DNA of 64,000 nucleotides from Acidocella sp. (GTDB lineage Bacteria; Pseudomonadota; Alphaproteobacteria; Acetobacterales; Acetobacteraceae): NCBI GenBank assembly GCA_026224875.1, contig JAMFRU010000056.1, positions 1 to 64,000 of the forward strand, read 5' to 3'. Shown piece by piece: positions 45,556 to 55,521 of this stretch (position 1 is its first letter; each line of letters starts with the position of its first letter). The notes under the pieces were generated by a model. It saw only the letters and a program-made list of their open reading frames with translations, ran no database searches and was not told where the DNA came from. The position numbers and the translations under genes were made by a program.

Positions 45556-47745
45556 TTAAGTACCATACGGCCGGCTGAGCAGCTTCATTTCCCGCCGGCT
45601 ATAGGCGCCGTCATAAGCCAGGCTGGGGTTTTCATCCAGCATGGTCACCACGATGCCGGGCACCTTGGCGCCGTAAGCGCGCAATCTTTCCAGCGAGGCG
45701 CTCACCGCTTTGCGGGATGTTTCTTGCCAGCGCACCACAAAAACGGTCTGGTCAGCAACATTGCCAAGCACCAGCCCGTCAGTCATCGCCAGTAGGGGAG
45801 GGCTATCGATAACGATCAGACTGTATTGTTTTTTCAGAGACTCGATCAGAAGTCGCAGCCGGGAAATCTCCTCCGGTCCAAATGGCCGCGACATCGTCAT
45901 GCCGGAGGAAATGAAGTCGATTTTCGTTGCTGGGTCGGTTTTAATGACATCCGCTGGTTTTGCCTGGCCGGAAATCAAATCGGTCAATCCCGGCTTCGCA
46001 CTGCCGGCCGTCTCGCCCATGAGCGTGCCGCGGCGGTGGTCCCCGTCAATCAGCAGCACCGCCTGGCCCCCTTGCCGCGCCGTCACGGCCAGCCAGACAG
46101 CCAAAGTGCTCTTACCCTCGGCAGCACCTGCAGATGCCACAAGCACAGCACGTGGGAGGGTGGTGTCTCCCGCCAGCAATGCGAGTTTGGCAGCGAGGCC
46201 CCGGACAGCCTCGCTGGCGCTGGAGAACGGATCGTCCAGCACATGCCGCTCGATTGGCCCGCCTAGTTTGGCGGACATATGGGGCAGCATCGCGAGCACT
46301 GGCAACTGCGTGCTCGTTGAGATGCTGTCGATTTCGTCGAAGCCGATCGACAGATGATCGCGAATGAATATGGCGGCAAGCCCTGTCGCCAGCGCCAGCG
46401 CGAATACGCCGATGGCCAGCTTTAGCTTATTTGGAAAGGTCGGGTGCAGCGGCACCCCGGCATGGGATACAAGAATGACCGGCGGCTCCAGCAAGGCAGC
46501 ACGATCCACCACATCATTTTCATGCTCAAGGAATGTCTCGTAGACATTCTTGGCGCTGAGCGCCTCATCTGTGAGGCTGAGATATTGCGCTTCCTCCGCA
46601 CTTTGGCCTGCCGCCTGCGTCTTCAACTCGTCGAGATTCTGGGTGAGCTGATTAACATTTGCCTGCGCCGAAATCAGCGTGTCGTTAATCGAGCCCAATG
46701 CCGAGGCCGTCTGGCTATTCAGCGTCACCTCGGTGTCCGCAATCTGCCGGTCCAAGGCTTTGATTTTGGGATAGTCCGGCCCAAATTCGCTGGCCAGCTG
46801 GCCCCGTGATTGTTGCAATTGTAGAAGAGAATTCGCCGCCGCCACCAGCACCGGCTGATTGGCCATAACCACAAGACCGCTGGCATGTCCGGTGAGAAAC
46901 GCCGCGTGCAGCGCATCGGATTGCGCCTGGGCCTGGGCGAGCTGCGCCTGGGCAGCGGCCAGGCTGGTGGCCGTATTGGTGATCTGCGTATCGATCAGCG
47001 GTGTTGTGGTTGCCCCGCCATTGGCATTCGTCAGTCCATGCGCGACGCTGAAGGCATTCGCAGTATTCACCGCATCAAGCCAGTGCCGTTGCAACTGCGT
47101 CGTTCTTGTATCCAGCCACGCCGCAACGCGGTTAATATCATCCGTCTGCTGCGTAAGGTCGCGTTGCTGAAAGGTTGTTACCACCGCGTCAGCAAGCAAG
47201 GCAGCGCGCGGCCCTGTCGGTGCGGTGACACTTACGTCAATAGCGTGCGAATGAATCTCCGGAACAACGGCCACTGTTTTCAGGAATTTATCGATTTCAG
47301 CCTGCTGTACGGCAACGGGGTCTGCCGGTCCGGCACTTGCGCATAATGGTGTTACGCCGATGCGGCACAGAGTTTTCCCGATGTTAAATCCCGCTGGAGC
47401 CGGTAGGGGAGGGATTTGCGCCAGAACCGCCGCCGCAACGTCGCGCGATTGCATGCGGGAGGCATCCGTTGCGGAAACGTCGTCATCAACGGTGTCAGCA
47501 GTCTGCTGCCCGATCGGCGCAGCTGGATCTGCATTCTGCGGACCGATCATGACCACCGCCGTCGCGGTATAGCTCGGTTTCAGTAACAAAATTACGGCTG
47601 CTCCGACGAGAATAACCCCGGCAAAGCAGGTAAGAAACAACCGCAAATGGCGCCGCCAGACCCGGAATATGCGTTTAATTGTCAGCACACCGGCAGGCAT
47701 TGGCTCCGCCGGAAACATATGTGTCAGAACCGCACGTTCATTCAT
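45556..47745 (-). CDS. Polysaccharide co-polymerase / tyrosine autokinase (Wzc type)
   Basis: A 729-residue inner-membrane protein controlling chain length and export. The Wzz domain starts at a TM helix (LFLTCFAGVILVGAAVILLL). A long periplasmic coiled-coil and TM2 follow (KLAIGVFALALATGLAAIFI). The BY-kinase domain has Walker A AGAAEGKSTLAVWLA, Walker A' AVLLIDGDHRRGTLMG and Walker B SLIVIDSPPLLAMTDG. The C-terminal tail has three tyrosines (AYDGAYSRREMKLLSRPYGT), fewer than the cluster in E. coli Wzc. GumC of Xanthomonas lacks the kinase, so here chain control is of the fused type. Confidence 0.92.
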   Translation of the reverse strand: MNERAVLTHMFPAEPMPAGVLTIKRIFRVWRRHLRLFLTCFAGVILVGAAVILLLKPSYTATAVVMIGPQNADPAAPIGQQTADTVDDDVSATDASRMQSRDVAAAVLAQIPPLPAPAGFNIGKTLCRIGVTPLCASAGPADPVAVQQAEIDKFLKTVAVVPEIHSHAIDVSVTAPTGPRAALLADAVVTTFQQRDLTQQTDDINRVAAWLDTRTTQLQRHWLDAVNTANAFSVAHGLTNANGGATTTPLIDTQITNTATSLAAAQAQLAQAQAQSDALHAAFLTGHASGLVVMANQPVLVAAANSLLQLQQSRGQLASEFGPDYPKIKALDRQIADTEVTLNSQTASALGSINDTLISAQANVNQLTQNLDELKTQAAGQSAEEAQYLSLTDEALSAKNVYETFLEHENDVVDRAALLEPPVILVSHAGVPLHPTFPNKLKLAIGVFALALATGLAAIFIRDHLSIGFDEIDSISTSTQLPVLAMLPHMSAKLGGPIERHVLDDPFSSASEAVRGLAAKLALLAGDTTLPRAVLVASAGAAEGKSTLAVWLAVTARQGGQAVLLIDGDHRRGTLMGETAGSAKPGLTDLISGQAKPADVIKTDPATKIDFISSGMTMSRPFGPEEISRLRLLIESLKKQYSLIVIDSPPLLAMTDGLVLGNVADQTVFVVRWQETSRKAVSASLERLRAYGAKVPGIVVTMLDENPSLAYDGAYSRREMKLLSRPYGT

Positions 47746-47789
47746 ACCTAATTGACCAATCCTTAGGGCTCCTGTTTTCGATCACTAAG

Positions 47790-48656
47790 CTATTCGTGTC
47801 TGCCATGGATCTTCCGAATATCGCGCGACCAGGCTGTCTGCCAAGTATAAAGCAACATATAGGCGCCAAAAACCGGAAGGCCAAGCAGATATCGCCGCCA
47901 CAGCCTGCGAGGTTCCCGGATGAGTCGCACGAGCCATTCAACGCCGAGATTGGCGACCCAGCGCGGAGGGCGGCTGACCCGCCCCGCCGCGTGGTCCACA
48001 AGGGCGCCCGCGGTAACGGCCACGCAGGAGTGGAGTTGATCCCAATTGTCCCATAACCAACGCTCTTGCCGTGGCATTCCCATATTCACAAGCAGGATCG
48101 AGGGGCGAACCGCGTTAATTCGCGCAACGATGGCGCGTGTGTCTGCTGAGCCGGGCGACATATCGAAATAGCCATGTTGCGTTCCGGCCGTGCGCACGCC
48201 GAATCTCTTTTCGTATTTACATGCCGCCTCATCTACAACGTCAGGTTCGCCGCCCAGCCAGAAAATCGAAGCATCCGGCCCAAGTTCACTCAACACGGCG
48301 CCAATCCATTCCGGTGGCGTTGTACGATGCACCGCCTTACCGGTGAGCAAGCGTGTTGCGAGCTGGACGCCGGCGCCGTCGCAAAATGCGATATCCGCCT
48401 TCAGGAACAATTCGGTCATCCATGGCGTTTTTTGCGCGAGCACGACGAGATGTGCATTGGCATTAACCACCAGCAAGCGCCGTTGCTCCCGCACCGCCGC
48501 GATTACACTTTGCGCGATCCTGTGCCGGTCCAGATTGTGCAGCCGGAGCCCCATGATGTTGACGTTATTGGCCGCTGATTCAGATACATCCGCACCGTGG
48601 GGTTGGAAGTGGTTGAACTGCTCGAGTGTTTCAACATCTAAAGTTTTAGTAGGCAT
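47790..48656 (-). CDS. WecG/TagA/CpsF family glycosyltransferase (GumM-like)
   Basis: A 288-residue GT26 enzyme: NNVNIMGLRLHNLDRHRIAQSV, LLVVNANAHLVVLAQ, ADIAFCDGAGVQLATRLL, SIFWLGGEPDVVDEAACK, LLVNMGMPRQERWLWDN and ALVDHAAGRVSRPPRWVANLG. In xanthan and acetan synthesis the GT26 member GumM adds the second, beta-1,4 glucose to lipid-linked glucose. The start overlaps the polyprenyl transferase end by 11 bp, so the first two sugar steps are coupled. Confidence 0.9.
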   Translation of the reverse strand: MPTKTLDVETLEQFNHFQPHGADVSESAANNVNIMGLRLHNLDRHRIAQSVIAAVREQRRLLVVNANAHLVVLAQKTPWMTELFLKADIAFCDGAGVQLATRLLTGKAVHRTTPPEWIGAVLSELGPDASIFWLGGEPDVVDEAACKYEKRFGVRTAGTQHGYFDMSPGSADTRAIVARINAVRPSILLVNMGMPRQERWLWDNWDQLHSCVAVTAGALVDHAAGRVSRPPRWVANLGVEWLVRLIREPRRLWRRYLLGLPVFGAYMLLYTWQTAWSRDIRKIHGRHE

Positions 48657-50172
48657 GTTTACTAAAAACCTCTCGCGTTGCGGTTAGAGCCATGATTCTG
48701 AGGTCGAACCATACCGACCAATGCTGGATATATTCGAGATCAAGCGCCACGCGCCGGCGCAGGTCGTCATTGGTGACAAGTTCGCCCCGTGCACCATTGA
48801 TTTGAGCCCAGCCCGTGATGCCAGGCTTGACCTGATAACGGATCAGATATTCTGCCAGCGCGTCATTCAAAAGCTGTCCCTCTACACGCGTGTGCAGCGC
48901 ATGCGGGCGGGGGCCAACCAGGGACATGTCGCCAAGGATGACATTTAAAATTTGCGGCAGTTCATCGATGCTCAGGCGGCGCAGCCATTTCCCGGCCCTG
49001 GTGACGCGCGGGTCGCCGCGGGACGTCTGCCGCTCCGAAAGAAAATCGGACTGATGCGTATACATCGTCCGGAACTTGAAAACCGTAAATTGCCTGTTGT
49101 TGTAACCACGGCGCGGCTGGCGGAACAATACGGGACCACGTGATTCAAGTTTTATCGCAGCAGCGACGAGGAGCAGTGGGGCCAAGAACATGGCGCCGGC
49201 GACAAGGCCGAAGGCGAGGTCCAGGCAGCGCTTACGGAATAGCTGAACCTCATCAAGGGGGCGCCGTTGCAGAACCATGAAGGACATTGGGCCCAGCATT
49301 TCGACGGGAAGGGAGACATCAGCCGAAATTAGGTGAGGTAGGGTATATATATCGGCAAGAACATGGCGCAGCCGAAGCCCCAGGCCCGGCATCGGGGCCA
49401 GCGATTTGGTCCCGGGCGCCATGGCAATGATAATGCAATGAAGCTTGGTTCCGCGACTGAGATTGATTAGGTCAGCGATCGAGCCGGTGAGGGGGCGCTG
49501 TCCGGGTGTAACAGGACGATCATCGAAAACACCGACAACCTGAAAGCTCTTGTGGAGATTATTGGCAAGCCGCTCAGCCATCCTGTAGGAATAGGCATCG
49601 GAACCTATAATCGCGATTTTGCGTGTGAGATGGCGCTGCACGATGTCATGCGTTGCGGCGGCGGCGGTGGCGGTCCTGGTCACCATCAGTCCAAGCATGG
49701 CCGCACAAGTCCATACACCAGTGGTCTTCACCAAAGCGCCGAAGCTCGACCCAAGCAATACCAATACGCACGCATGGACGGTGGCCGCGAGAACAAGGGG
49801 GGGCGTCAGCAAAAGGGCCTGCTGAAGTACGATCCCACGAAGACGCGTCTCCCCCAGGCGCCAGCGCCTATTTGTCGTAACGAAAAAAAGTACCGTAACC
49901 ATGTCCGCAGCGGATTGTAAATTTAGACTATGGCCGAGAAAATGCCTGTGTTCGAGCCTGAGTACGACGAAAGTCGTTAACAAAATTGTTAAACCGTCTA
50001 TCAGACGTGCAGCCTGCATAAGTGCTGGATGATTGCGGCCGCTAGACATATTTACCGCAAAATCAGCGGATTCCTGATGGTCAAGATGGCTCTGCCACCG
50101 TGGCCGTCCGAAACCGAATACTGTTTCGTTTGTGTTTTGACCCTCTAACGCGAAGATTGATCGCTCATTCAT
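48646..50172 (-). CDS. Undecaprenyl-phosphate sugar-1-phosphate transferase (GumD/WcaJ type)
   Basis: A 508-residue polyprenyl glycosyl-1-phosphate transferase with several N-terminal TM helices and a CoA-binding-like middle domain (KIAIIGSDAYSYRMAERLANNL). The C-terminal catalytic domain has KRCLDLAFGLVAGAMFLAPLLL, GPVLFRQPRRGYNNRQFTVFKFRTMY, RLSIDELPQILNVILGDMSLVGPRP and KPGITGWAQINGARGE. It would begin the repeat unit by placing Glc-1-P on undecaprenyl phosphate. GAGGAG lies five bases before the ATG. It heads the minus-strand gumD-gumM-wzc-barrel-wza series. Confidence 0.92.
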   Translation of the reverse strand: MNERSIFALEGQNTNETVFGFGRPRWQSHLDHQESADFAVNMSSGRNHPALMQAARLIDGLTILLTTFVVLRLEHRHFLGHSLNLQSAADMVTVLFFVTTNRRWRLGETRLRGIVLQQALLLTPPLVLAATVHACVLVLLGSSFGALVKTTGVWTCAAMLGLMVTRTATAAAATHDIVQRHLTRKIAIIGSDAYSYRMAERLANNLHKSFQVVGVFDDRPVTPGQRPLTGSIADLINLSRGTKLHCIIIAMAPGTKSLAPMPGLGLRLRHVLADIYTLPHLISADVSLPVEMLGPMSFMVLQRRPLDEVQLFRKRCLDLAFGLVAGAMFLAPLLLVAAAIKLESRGPVLFRQPRRGYNNRQFTVFKFRTMYTHQSDFLSERQTSRGDPRVTRAGKWLRRLSIDELPQILNVILGDMSLVGPRPHALHTRVEGQLLNDALAEYLIRYQVKPGITGWAQINGARGELVTNDDLRRRVALDLEYIQHWSVWFDLRIMALTATREVFSKHAY

Positions 50173-50770
50173 GTGAACTCCTCAGATCATTACGGCGGAG
50201 CGCTCAATCATTCGACCCTACAAACGAGATCAATCAAAAACATCCCTTCCGCAACATGGAATGGTCAGTCGCGGTATTGATCAGTTAGCTGATGAATATT
50301 AGTCGCTAAATTTTGTCTTAAGGTCAATGAAATATTTTGCGCCGCAACATTAAATAATAGTAGGTCGCTGCGACACTAGGAGAGGCTTGTGCCGTAACCC
50401 GTGGGTAACCCTCGATAGGGCTAATATAATAATAAAGTATGAGCTTTGGTGGATCGTAAAGTGGGAGGCTTCATATTTCCTGGGAAATCTGATGAAAGAT
50501 TGAGGATTTTCAATGAATCTTCGGGTTGCGCCAAGAGTCTGTTTGTACACGAACGATTATGCCGCCACGCTCAGGCCCCGGCGTCGCGTGCTAAATGATG
50601 GCTGTATATATCGGCCATGTAATCCTTGGGCTCGATAATCATTGGTGTTAATTGAACTGATCATTAAATTAGCTAAACGGGGATAAGATATCTTGACTTA
50701 TCATTGCCGTATGCTCGATCATAGCTGGCGAGCATATGCATGATGTTTAGCCTAAGGAATATATTTTGGC
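50173..50770. other. Divergent intergenic region, 598 bp, of the EPS cluster
   Basis: No supported gene. The stretch is clearly AT-richer than the genes around it and separates the two divergent EPS transcription units, so it must hold both promoters. AT-rich runs such as CTAATATAATAATAAAG lie near 50430. A candidate promoter with an overlapping inverted repeat for the rightward unit is described separately. Confidence 0.5.
50693..50736 (+). promoter_or_regulatory. Candidate promoter with overlapping inverted-repeat operator
   Basis: TTGACT (50693-50698) is followed after 18 bases by GATCAT (50717-50722), a moderate -35/-10 pair. TATGCTCG (50710-50717) and CGAGCATA (50729-50736) form a perfect 8-bp inverted repeat with an 11-bp spacer that straddles the -10. 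This geometry fits a repressor site controlling the epimerase-GT4-GumK unit. No regulator gene is present in the cluster to assign it to. Confidence 0.5.
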
Positions 50771-51793
50771 ATGAACATGAACGAACTCTGCGTTTCCTTC
50801 CAACCACCAAAACCACCATTCGATGTCGTTCTCGTAACGGGTGCCGCGGGCTTTATCGGGTCGCGTGCTGTTCGTTTGCTGTCAGACTTGGGCTGCCGGG
50901 TAATCGCGGTTGATAACGGCTACGTAAAGTTGCCTTTGCCGGCAGCCTCCGCCCAAATTGTGCCGGTCACAGCGGATATTCGGGACCGGCAGTTGATGAA
51001 GCAGATATTTGCCGATCATCGTCCGGATGCCGTTCTGCATCTCGCCGCGGTCCATCATATTCCGACCTGTGAACGTGACCCGCATCTTGCTTTTGATGTG
51101 AATGTAATGGGCACACAATCGTTATTGGAGGCTGCGGAGGCCGTGGGGACCGGCAGCATTGTTATGGCATCCAGCGGCGCTGTTTATGTCTGGGATAGTG
51201 GCCCACTCATCGAGGGTGAGACCGCGACGGGTGCCAGCGATGTCTATTCCATCACGAAACTGGCCAACGAATACCAGGTCAAGGGCTGGGCGGAGCGGGT
51301 CGGTGCCAGAGCTCACCTCGTTCGTTTGTTTAACACGATCGGCAATGGCGATCCGAACGGCCATCTGATTCCTGACATCCTGGCGCAGATCGTGGGAGGA
51401 GATGAGCGGCCCGTCGTGCGGCTGGGAAATACCAAGCCAAAGCGCGACTATATTTACGTTAACGACGTTGCCAGCGGTTTTGTTTCCGCCCTTGCGTATA
51501 TCAAGGACGGTCCGCCGATAGATACTTTTAATCTATGTACGGGGCGAGAGCTCAGCGTGGCAGAGCTGGTGCATCTCATGGGAGATATTTTGGGCAAGGA
51601 AATCACTATCGAATCGGAACTTTCACGGTTTCGCAGGGTCGATCGTCTTCAACAACTGGGCAATCCCGAAAAGCTCGAACGCAAAACGGGGTGGAAGGCG
51701 GCATGGGATGCCAGGGCCGCGCTGACAGCAATCGTGGAAGGGCTCGGCTATCTGCCGGCGGCCTCACGTAGCAATACCAGTCATCCAGCATAA
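50771..51793 (+). CDS. NAD-dependent epimerase/dehydratase (SDR family)
   Basis: A 340-residue extended SDR: VVLVTGAAGFIGSRAVRLLSDLGCRVIAVDNG (glycine-rich NAD site), AVLHLAAVHHIPTCERDP, MASSGAVYV and the catalytic YSITKLANEY (YxxxK). This is the nucleotide-sugar epimerase family (UDP-glucose 4-epimerase-like); the exact sugar is not fixed by sequence. It probably supplies a precursor for the polymer. Its last base is the first base of the next ATG. Confidence 0.88.
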   Translation: MNMNELCVSFQPPKPPFDVVLVTGAAGFIGSRAVRLLSDLGCRVIAVDNGYVKLPLPAASAQIVPVTADIRDRQLMKQIFADHRPDAVLHLAAVHHIPTCERDPHLAFDVNVMGTQSLLEAAEAVGTGSIVMASSGAVYVWDSGPLIEGETATGASDVYSITKLANEYQVKGWAERVGARAHLVRLFNTIGNGDPNGHLIPDILAQIVGGDERPVVRLGNTKPKRDYIYVNDVASGFVSALAYIKDGPPIDTFNLCTGRELSVAELVHLMGDILGKEITIESELSRFRRVDRLQQLGNPEKLERKTGWKAAWDARAALTAIVEGLGYLPAASRSNTSHPA

Positions 51794-52866
51794 TGCGGAT
51801 TCTCCAGGTCCACAAAGATTTTGAACCATTCGCAGGTGGCGGTGGTACAGCGCGCCATATTCACGGGCTCTCGAAAGCACTGGCGGCACTGGGCTGCGAT
51901 GTGCGGGTGGCATCACTCAACCCAACCTTTGTTTCGACCCCCTATCAGGCGATGCATGTTTCTCCTCAATCTTTAGGAAAACATCTCTCCTGGGCAGATG
52001 TCGTGCATGTTCATGGCGGCCGGTCAAAATATGCATTGAGCGGCGCAATTCTTGCCTATTTGCGCCGGAAGCCGTTTTTATATACGCCGCACGCTTATTA
52101 CCGAGGAAGGACATCTCTAAACCAGCTGTTCAAGGCGGGATGGGACCGTACCGCTGAAAAATTCTTCCTCGAAAAAGGTAGCCGAACGATCTTGCTGACC
52201 GATGCCTGGCATGGATTCTTTGCCGACCGTGATATCTCCATAGACCGCACCACAATTATTCCGAATTGTGTGTTGGCTGAGGATCTTGTCCCAACAATTC
52301 CATCGGACCAAGTGCCGCATTTGCCAGGAGATCCGGCAATTCTAACGGTCGGCCGGCTGGACCCGGTGAAACGTGTCGGCGATGTGATTCTTGCCCTCGC
52401 CTCGGGGCGCATTCCCAATGCGCATTTCCACATTGTTGGCCGTGGCAAAGAGCGTGCGGCGCTTGAGGAACTTGCCGCCAAATCCGGCGTCTCCGGCCGC
52501 GTTACTTTTCACGGATTTGTCGATGATTCAAACGTAGCGCGGATGGTAGCCGGCAGCGATATCTTTGTTCTTGCATCAGAACAAGAAGGGCTGCCGACGG
52601 TTCTTCTGGAAATGCTGTTGGCTGGTCTTCCGGTGATTTGCACGCGTATTCCAGGAAACTTGGCGATTACCAATGTCGCGGATATTCATACGACCTACGA
52701 TGTTGGCGATATCTCGGCCTTGGCTGAACTCCTCTCGCAGGCCAAGCAGGACTCCGTCAGCGTGTCGGCGGTTACAAATATAAAACAGACCTTTTTTTGG
52801 GAGGAGCGCGCGCGGGATGTCCTTAAGCTATATGAAGCCGCGGTCGAAAGGCGGGTAGAGGCTTGA
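51793..52866 (+). CDS. Family 4 glycosyltransferase (GumH-like role)
   Basis: A 357-residue GT-B enzyme: HKDFEPFAGGGGTARHIHGLSKALAALG at the acceptor side, VVHVHGGRSKY, TVGRLDPVKRVGDVILAL, HFHIVGRGKERAALEELA and the donor-site GSDIFVLASEQEGLPTVLLEML (EX7E). GT4 is a retaining family, as needed for the alpha-mannosyl step performed by GumH in xanthan; this assignment rests on cluster context. It overlaps GumK-like by 4 bp. Confidence 0.87.
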   Translation: MRILQVHKDFEPFAGGGGTARHIHGLSKALAALGCDVRVASLNPTFVSTPYQAMHVSPQSLGKHLSWADVVHVHGGRSKYALSGAILAYLRRKPFLYTPHAYYRGRTSLNQLFKAGWDRTAEKFFLEKGSRTILLTDAWHGFFADRDISIDRTTIIPNCVLAEDLVPTIPSDQVPHLPGDPAILTVGRLDPVKRVGDVILALASGRIPNAHFHIVGRGKERAALEELAAKSGVSGRVTFHGFVDDSNVARMVAGSDIFVLASEQEGLPTVLLEMLLAGLPVICTRIPGNLAITNVADIHTTYDVGDISALAELLSQAKQDSVSVSAVTNIKQTFFWEERARDVLKLYEAAVERRVEA

Positions 52867-53990
52867 ACACGGCAAAGAAAATTGTGTTCCTCTCGGCCTA
52901 TCACGATTATCGAACAGCAAAGCGAGCGAGCATTCATCAAGTCGCCCGCGCGATGGCCAATCTAGGACATGATGTTTCGTTTGTTTCTATGCGCTTCAGT
53001 CATTTATCGAAGTGGAAAGGAGATTCGCGCCTGCCATTGGCAGATCGCAGCAATCGAATTGAACTCGTCGATGGCATAAAATGCTATCTATGGCGGACAA
53101 TCCTTCATCCCTTTGCCTCACAAAATGGCATACTCAACACCGCGATGGGGGCATTGTACAGGCTGTATGCGCACTCCCCAAACCGGACCGTGGACCAATT
53201 TCTCTCTACTGCTGATTACGTAATCATCGAGTCTAGTGTAGCTGCTATTTTTGTGCGCAGGATTCACCGCCTGAATCCACACGCGCATATTATCTATTAT
53301 GCAACGGATTTGCTGGACACGGTGGGGGCGCATCCCTTCGTCCAGCGTCAACTGGAGAAAGATGGTGCCATGATCGGTCATGTGAGCATGCGTTCGCCAA
53401 GGATGATGAATGATTTCAAATGGGCAGAAAGCCGGCGCTACCGTGCAGAGTTTGGCGTGGATGTTGCGGAGTTTTCTGAAGTCGGTCCGACACCTTATCA
53501 GAGCCCAGTCAATGTTGTCTCGGTTGGCTCGATGCTGTTCGACACCTCCTTTTTCCACGCAGTGGCAACTGATTTTCCCGAAATTACATTTCACGTGATT
53601 GGATGTGGTATAAAATTTACCGCCCCGAAAAATGTTATTCTATATGATGAAATGCCGTTTCGTGACACGCTTGCATACTTGAAATATGCGACCGTTGGCG
53701 TCGCTCCTTACCGTCGGGCACCAGGCACGGAATATCTGGCCGACTCAAGCCTTAAGCTCGCGCAATTCGAATATTTTGGGCTGCCGGCGGTTTGCCCGGA
53801 TTTTGCCGTTGGCACGAACAAGACGCGTTGCGGCTATGATGTCGGCGACACAGAATCAATTCGTGTGGCACTTAGCTGCGCGCTGGAGATGGTCGGGAAA
53901 GTTCCAGCACGCCAGTTTCAAACCTGGAATGACGTTGCAGCGCGCGTTCTGGTACCACAGGATTTCGCGGATACCGTGATCGCCTGCTAA
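52863..53990 (+). CDS. GT70-like glucuronosyltransferase (GumK type)
   Basis: A 375-residue GT-B protein whose start, IVFLSAYHDYRTAKRASIHQVARAMANLGHDVSFVSMRFS, and later GMLF-type strand (VVSVGSMLFDTSFFHAVATDFPEITFHVIG), LAYLKYATVGVAPYRR and DSSLKLAQFEYFGLPAVCP fit GumK. GumK adds beta-1,2 glucuronic acid to the lipid-linked trisaccharide of xanthan. The divergent partner gene, UDP-glucose dehydrogenase, makes its donor UDP-GlcA, which supports the call. Confidence 0.82.
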   Translation: MNTAKKIVFLSAYHDYRTAKRASIHQVARAMANLGHDVSFVSMRFSHLSKWKGDSRLPLADRSNRIELVDGIKCYLWRTILHPFASQNGILNTAMGALYRLYAHSPNRTVDQFLSTADYVIIESSVAAIFVRRIHRLNPHAHIIYYATDLLDTVGAHPFVQRQLEKDGAMIGHVSMRSPRMMNDFKWAESRRYRAEFGVDVAEFSEVGPTPYQSPVNVVSVGSMLFDTSFFHAVATDFPEITFHVIGCGIKFTAPKNVILYDEMPFRDTLAYLKYATVGVAPYRRAPGTEYLADSSLKLAQFEYFGLPAVCPDFAVGTNKTRCGYDVGDTESIRVALSCALEMVGKVPARQFQTWNDVAARVLVPQDFADTVIAC

Positions 53991-54056
53991 GGTCCTGAAG
54001 ACCTAATCGTCGCTTTCGGAAAATCCGGATACAAACGGCGCACGAGCCGGGATATT

Positions 54057-55379
54057 TCACCCGGGTTCAACCCTTCTGCGGCCGATGCCATGATATTCAA
54101 GTCCGACTGCCCTAATGGCACCTGGGTCAAATATGTTGCGAAGATCGACCAGAACCCGTCCGCGCATAAGCTGCGCCAATCTTGTCGGCTCAAGAGCACG
54201 AAATTCATTCCACTCGGTTACGATTACGAGCGCGTCCGCATTATGGATTGCGGCAGAAGCGTCCTCGGCGAACTCGACCTCAGCAGGTAGCAACGCCCGT
54301 GCGCCGGCCATCGCTTCCGGATCGAAAGCCACCACATTCGCCCCTGCAGCCACCAACCCGGTAATCAGCGGCAATGATGGCGCTTCGCGCACGTCGTCAG
54401 TTTCCGGTTTGAAGGCAATACCTAACACCGCGATTCGCTTGCCCACGACATCGCCACCCGCAGCTTCCACAACCCGCGCCGCCATGGCCGTCTTGCGCGC
54501 GTCATTCACGCTTACCACCGACTGTATAAGCCGACTTGGCGCGCCGGCTTCATCGGCAATCCGCATCAGCGCAAGCGTATCCTTAGGAAAACATGAGCCG
54601 CCAAATCCTGGACCCGCATGTAGAAATTTACGGCCGATCCGTCCATCCAATCCAATCCCGCGTGCCACATCGTTAACATCCGCACCGACTTTCTCGCATA
54701 AATCTGCCATTTCGTTTATGAAAGTAATCTTCATCGCCAGGAATCCGTTGGCAGCATATTTGATTAGCTCGGCTGTTTCTAAATCGGTAAATATAATCGG
54801 CGCTTCAATGAGATATAAGGGGCGGTAAAGGCGCCGTAAGACCTCTCGCGCCCGTTCACTTCCCGTGCCCACGACGACGCGGTCTGGCCGCATGAAATCG
54901 GTTATGGCACTCCCTTCGCGCAGGAATTCCGGATTTGAGGCGACCTCCACGGCCAGGTCCGGCCTTAGCCGATGCGCAAGCTCGGCGACTTTGCGTCCTG
55001 TTCCCACCGGCACTGTCGATTTTGTTACGATGATAGCCGGGTGCCGCAGTGCCATAATGACCTGCTCGACCGCGGCAAATACATAGGTCAGATCAGCATG
55101 GCCATCGCCTCGGCGAGCCGGTGTGCCGACAGCTATAAAAACTGCCTCGGCTTCGGAGATGCCGTCCTCCAGATTGTTGGGGAAGCTAAGGCGTTCGGCC
55201 TGGATGTTATCCGCAACGAGCTTGTCCAGCCCGGGTTCGTAAATGGGGATTTTGCCTTCCAGAAGCATTTGCCGCTTTGCCGCATCGGCTTCCACCACGG
55301 CGACTGAAACGCCGAACTCGGCAAAGCATGCGCCGGAAACCAACCCAACATATCCACCACCAATAATTGCGATCTTCAT
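54057..55379 (-). CDS. ugd: UDP-glucose 6-dehydrogenase
   Basis: Oxidises UDP-glucose to UDP-glucuronate with two NAD. The 440-residue protein has MKIAIIGGGYVGLVSGACFAEFG, TKSTVPVGTGRKVAEL, EFLREGSAITDFMRPDRVVVG and the catalytic cysteine in GPGFGGSCFPKDTLAL. I start at MKIAII (55379) with TAGGAG upstream; the track adds 11 residues. It is placed convergently to the GumK-like gene and shares the cluster's function of making glucuronate-containing polymer. Confidence 0.94.
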   Translation of the reverse strand: MKIAIIGGGYVGLVSGACFAEFGVSVAVVEADAAKRQMLLEGKIPIYEPGLDKLVADNIQAERLSFPNNLEDGISEAEAVFIAVGTPARRGDGHADLTYVFAAVEQVIMALRHPAIIVTKSTVPVGTGRKVAELAHRLRPDLAVEVASNPEFLREGSAITDFMRPDRVVVGTGSERAREVLRRLYRPLYLIEAPIIFTDLETAELIKYAANGFLAMKITFINEMADLCEKVGADVNDVARGIGLDGRIGRKFLHAGPGFGGSCFPKDTLALMRIADEAGAPSRLIQSVVSVNDARKTAMAARVVEAAGGDVVGKRIAVLGIAFKPETDDVREAPSLPLITGLVAAGANVVAFDPEAMAGARALLPAEVEFAEDASAAIHNADALVIVTEWNEFRALEPTRLAQLMRGRVLVDLRNIFDPGAIRAVGLEYHGIGRRRVEPG

Positions 55380-55521
55380 TTGGTTACTCCTAGCGGATTT
55401 CGGTTGGTTCAATCTTTGGCTTAACGTAAAATAACATGCAATACCGGCTGCAGGAGCGGCACTTGAATATCCCAGATATAACGCTCGGTGTACATATGAT
55501 TATCGTGCGCGGTCCGCTACT

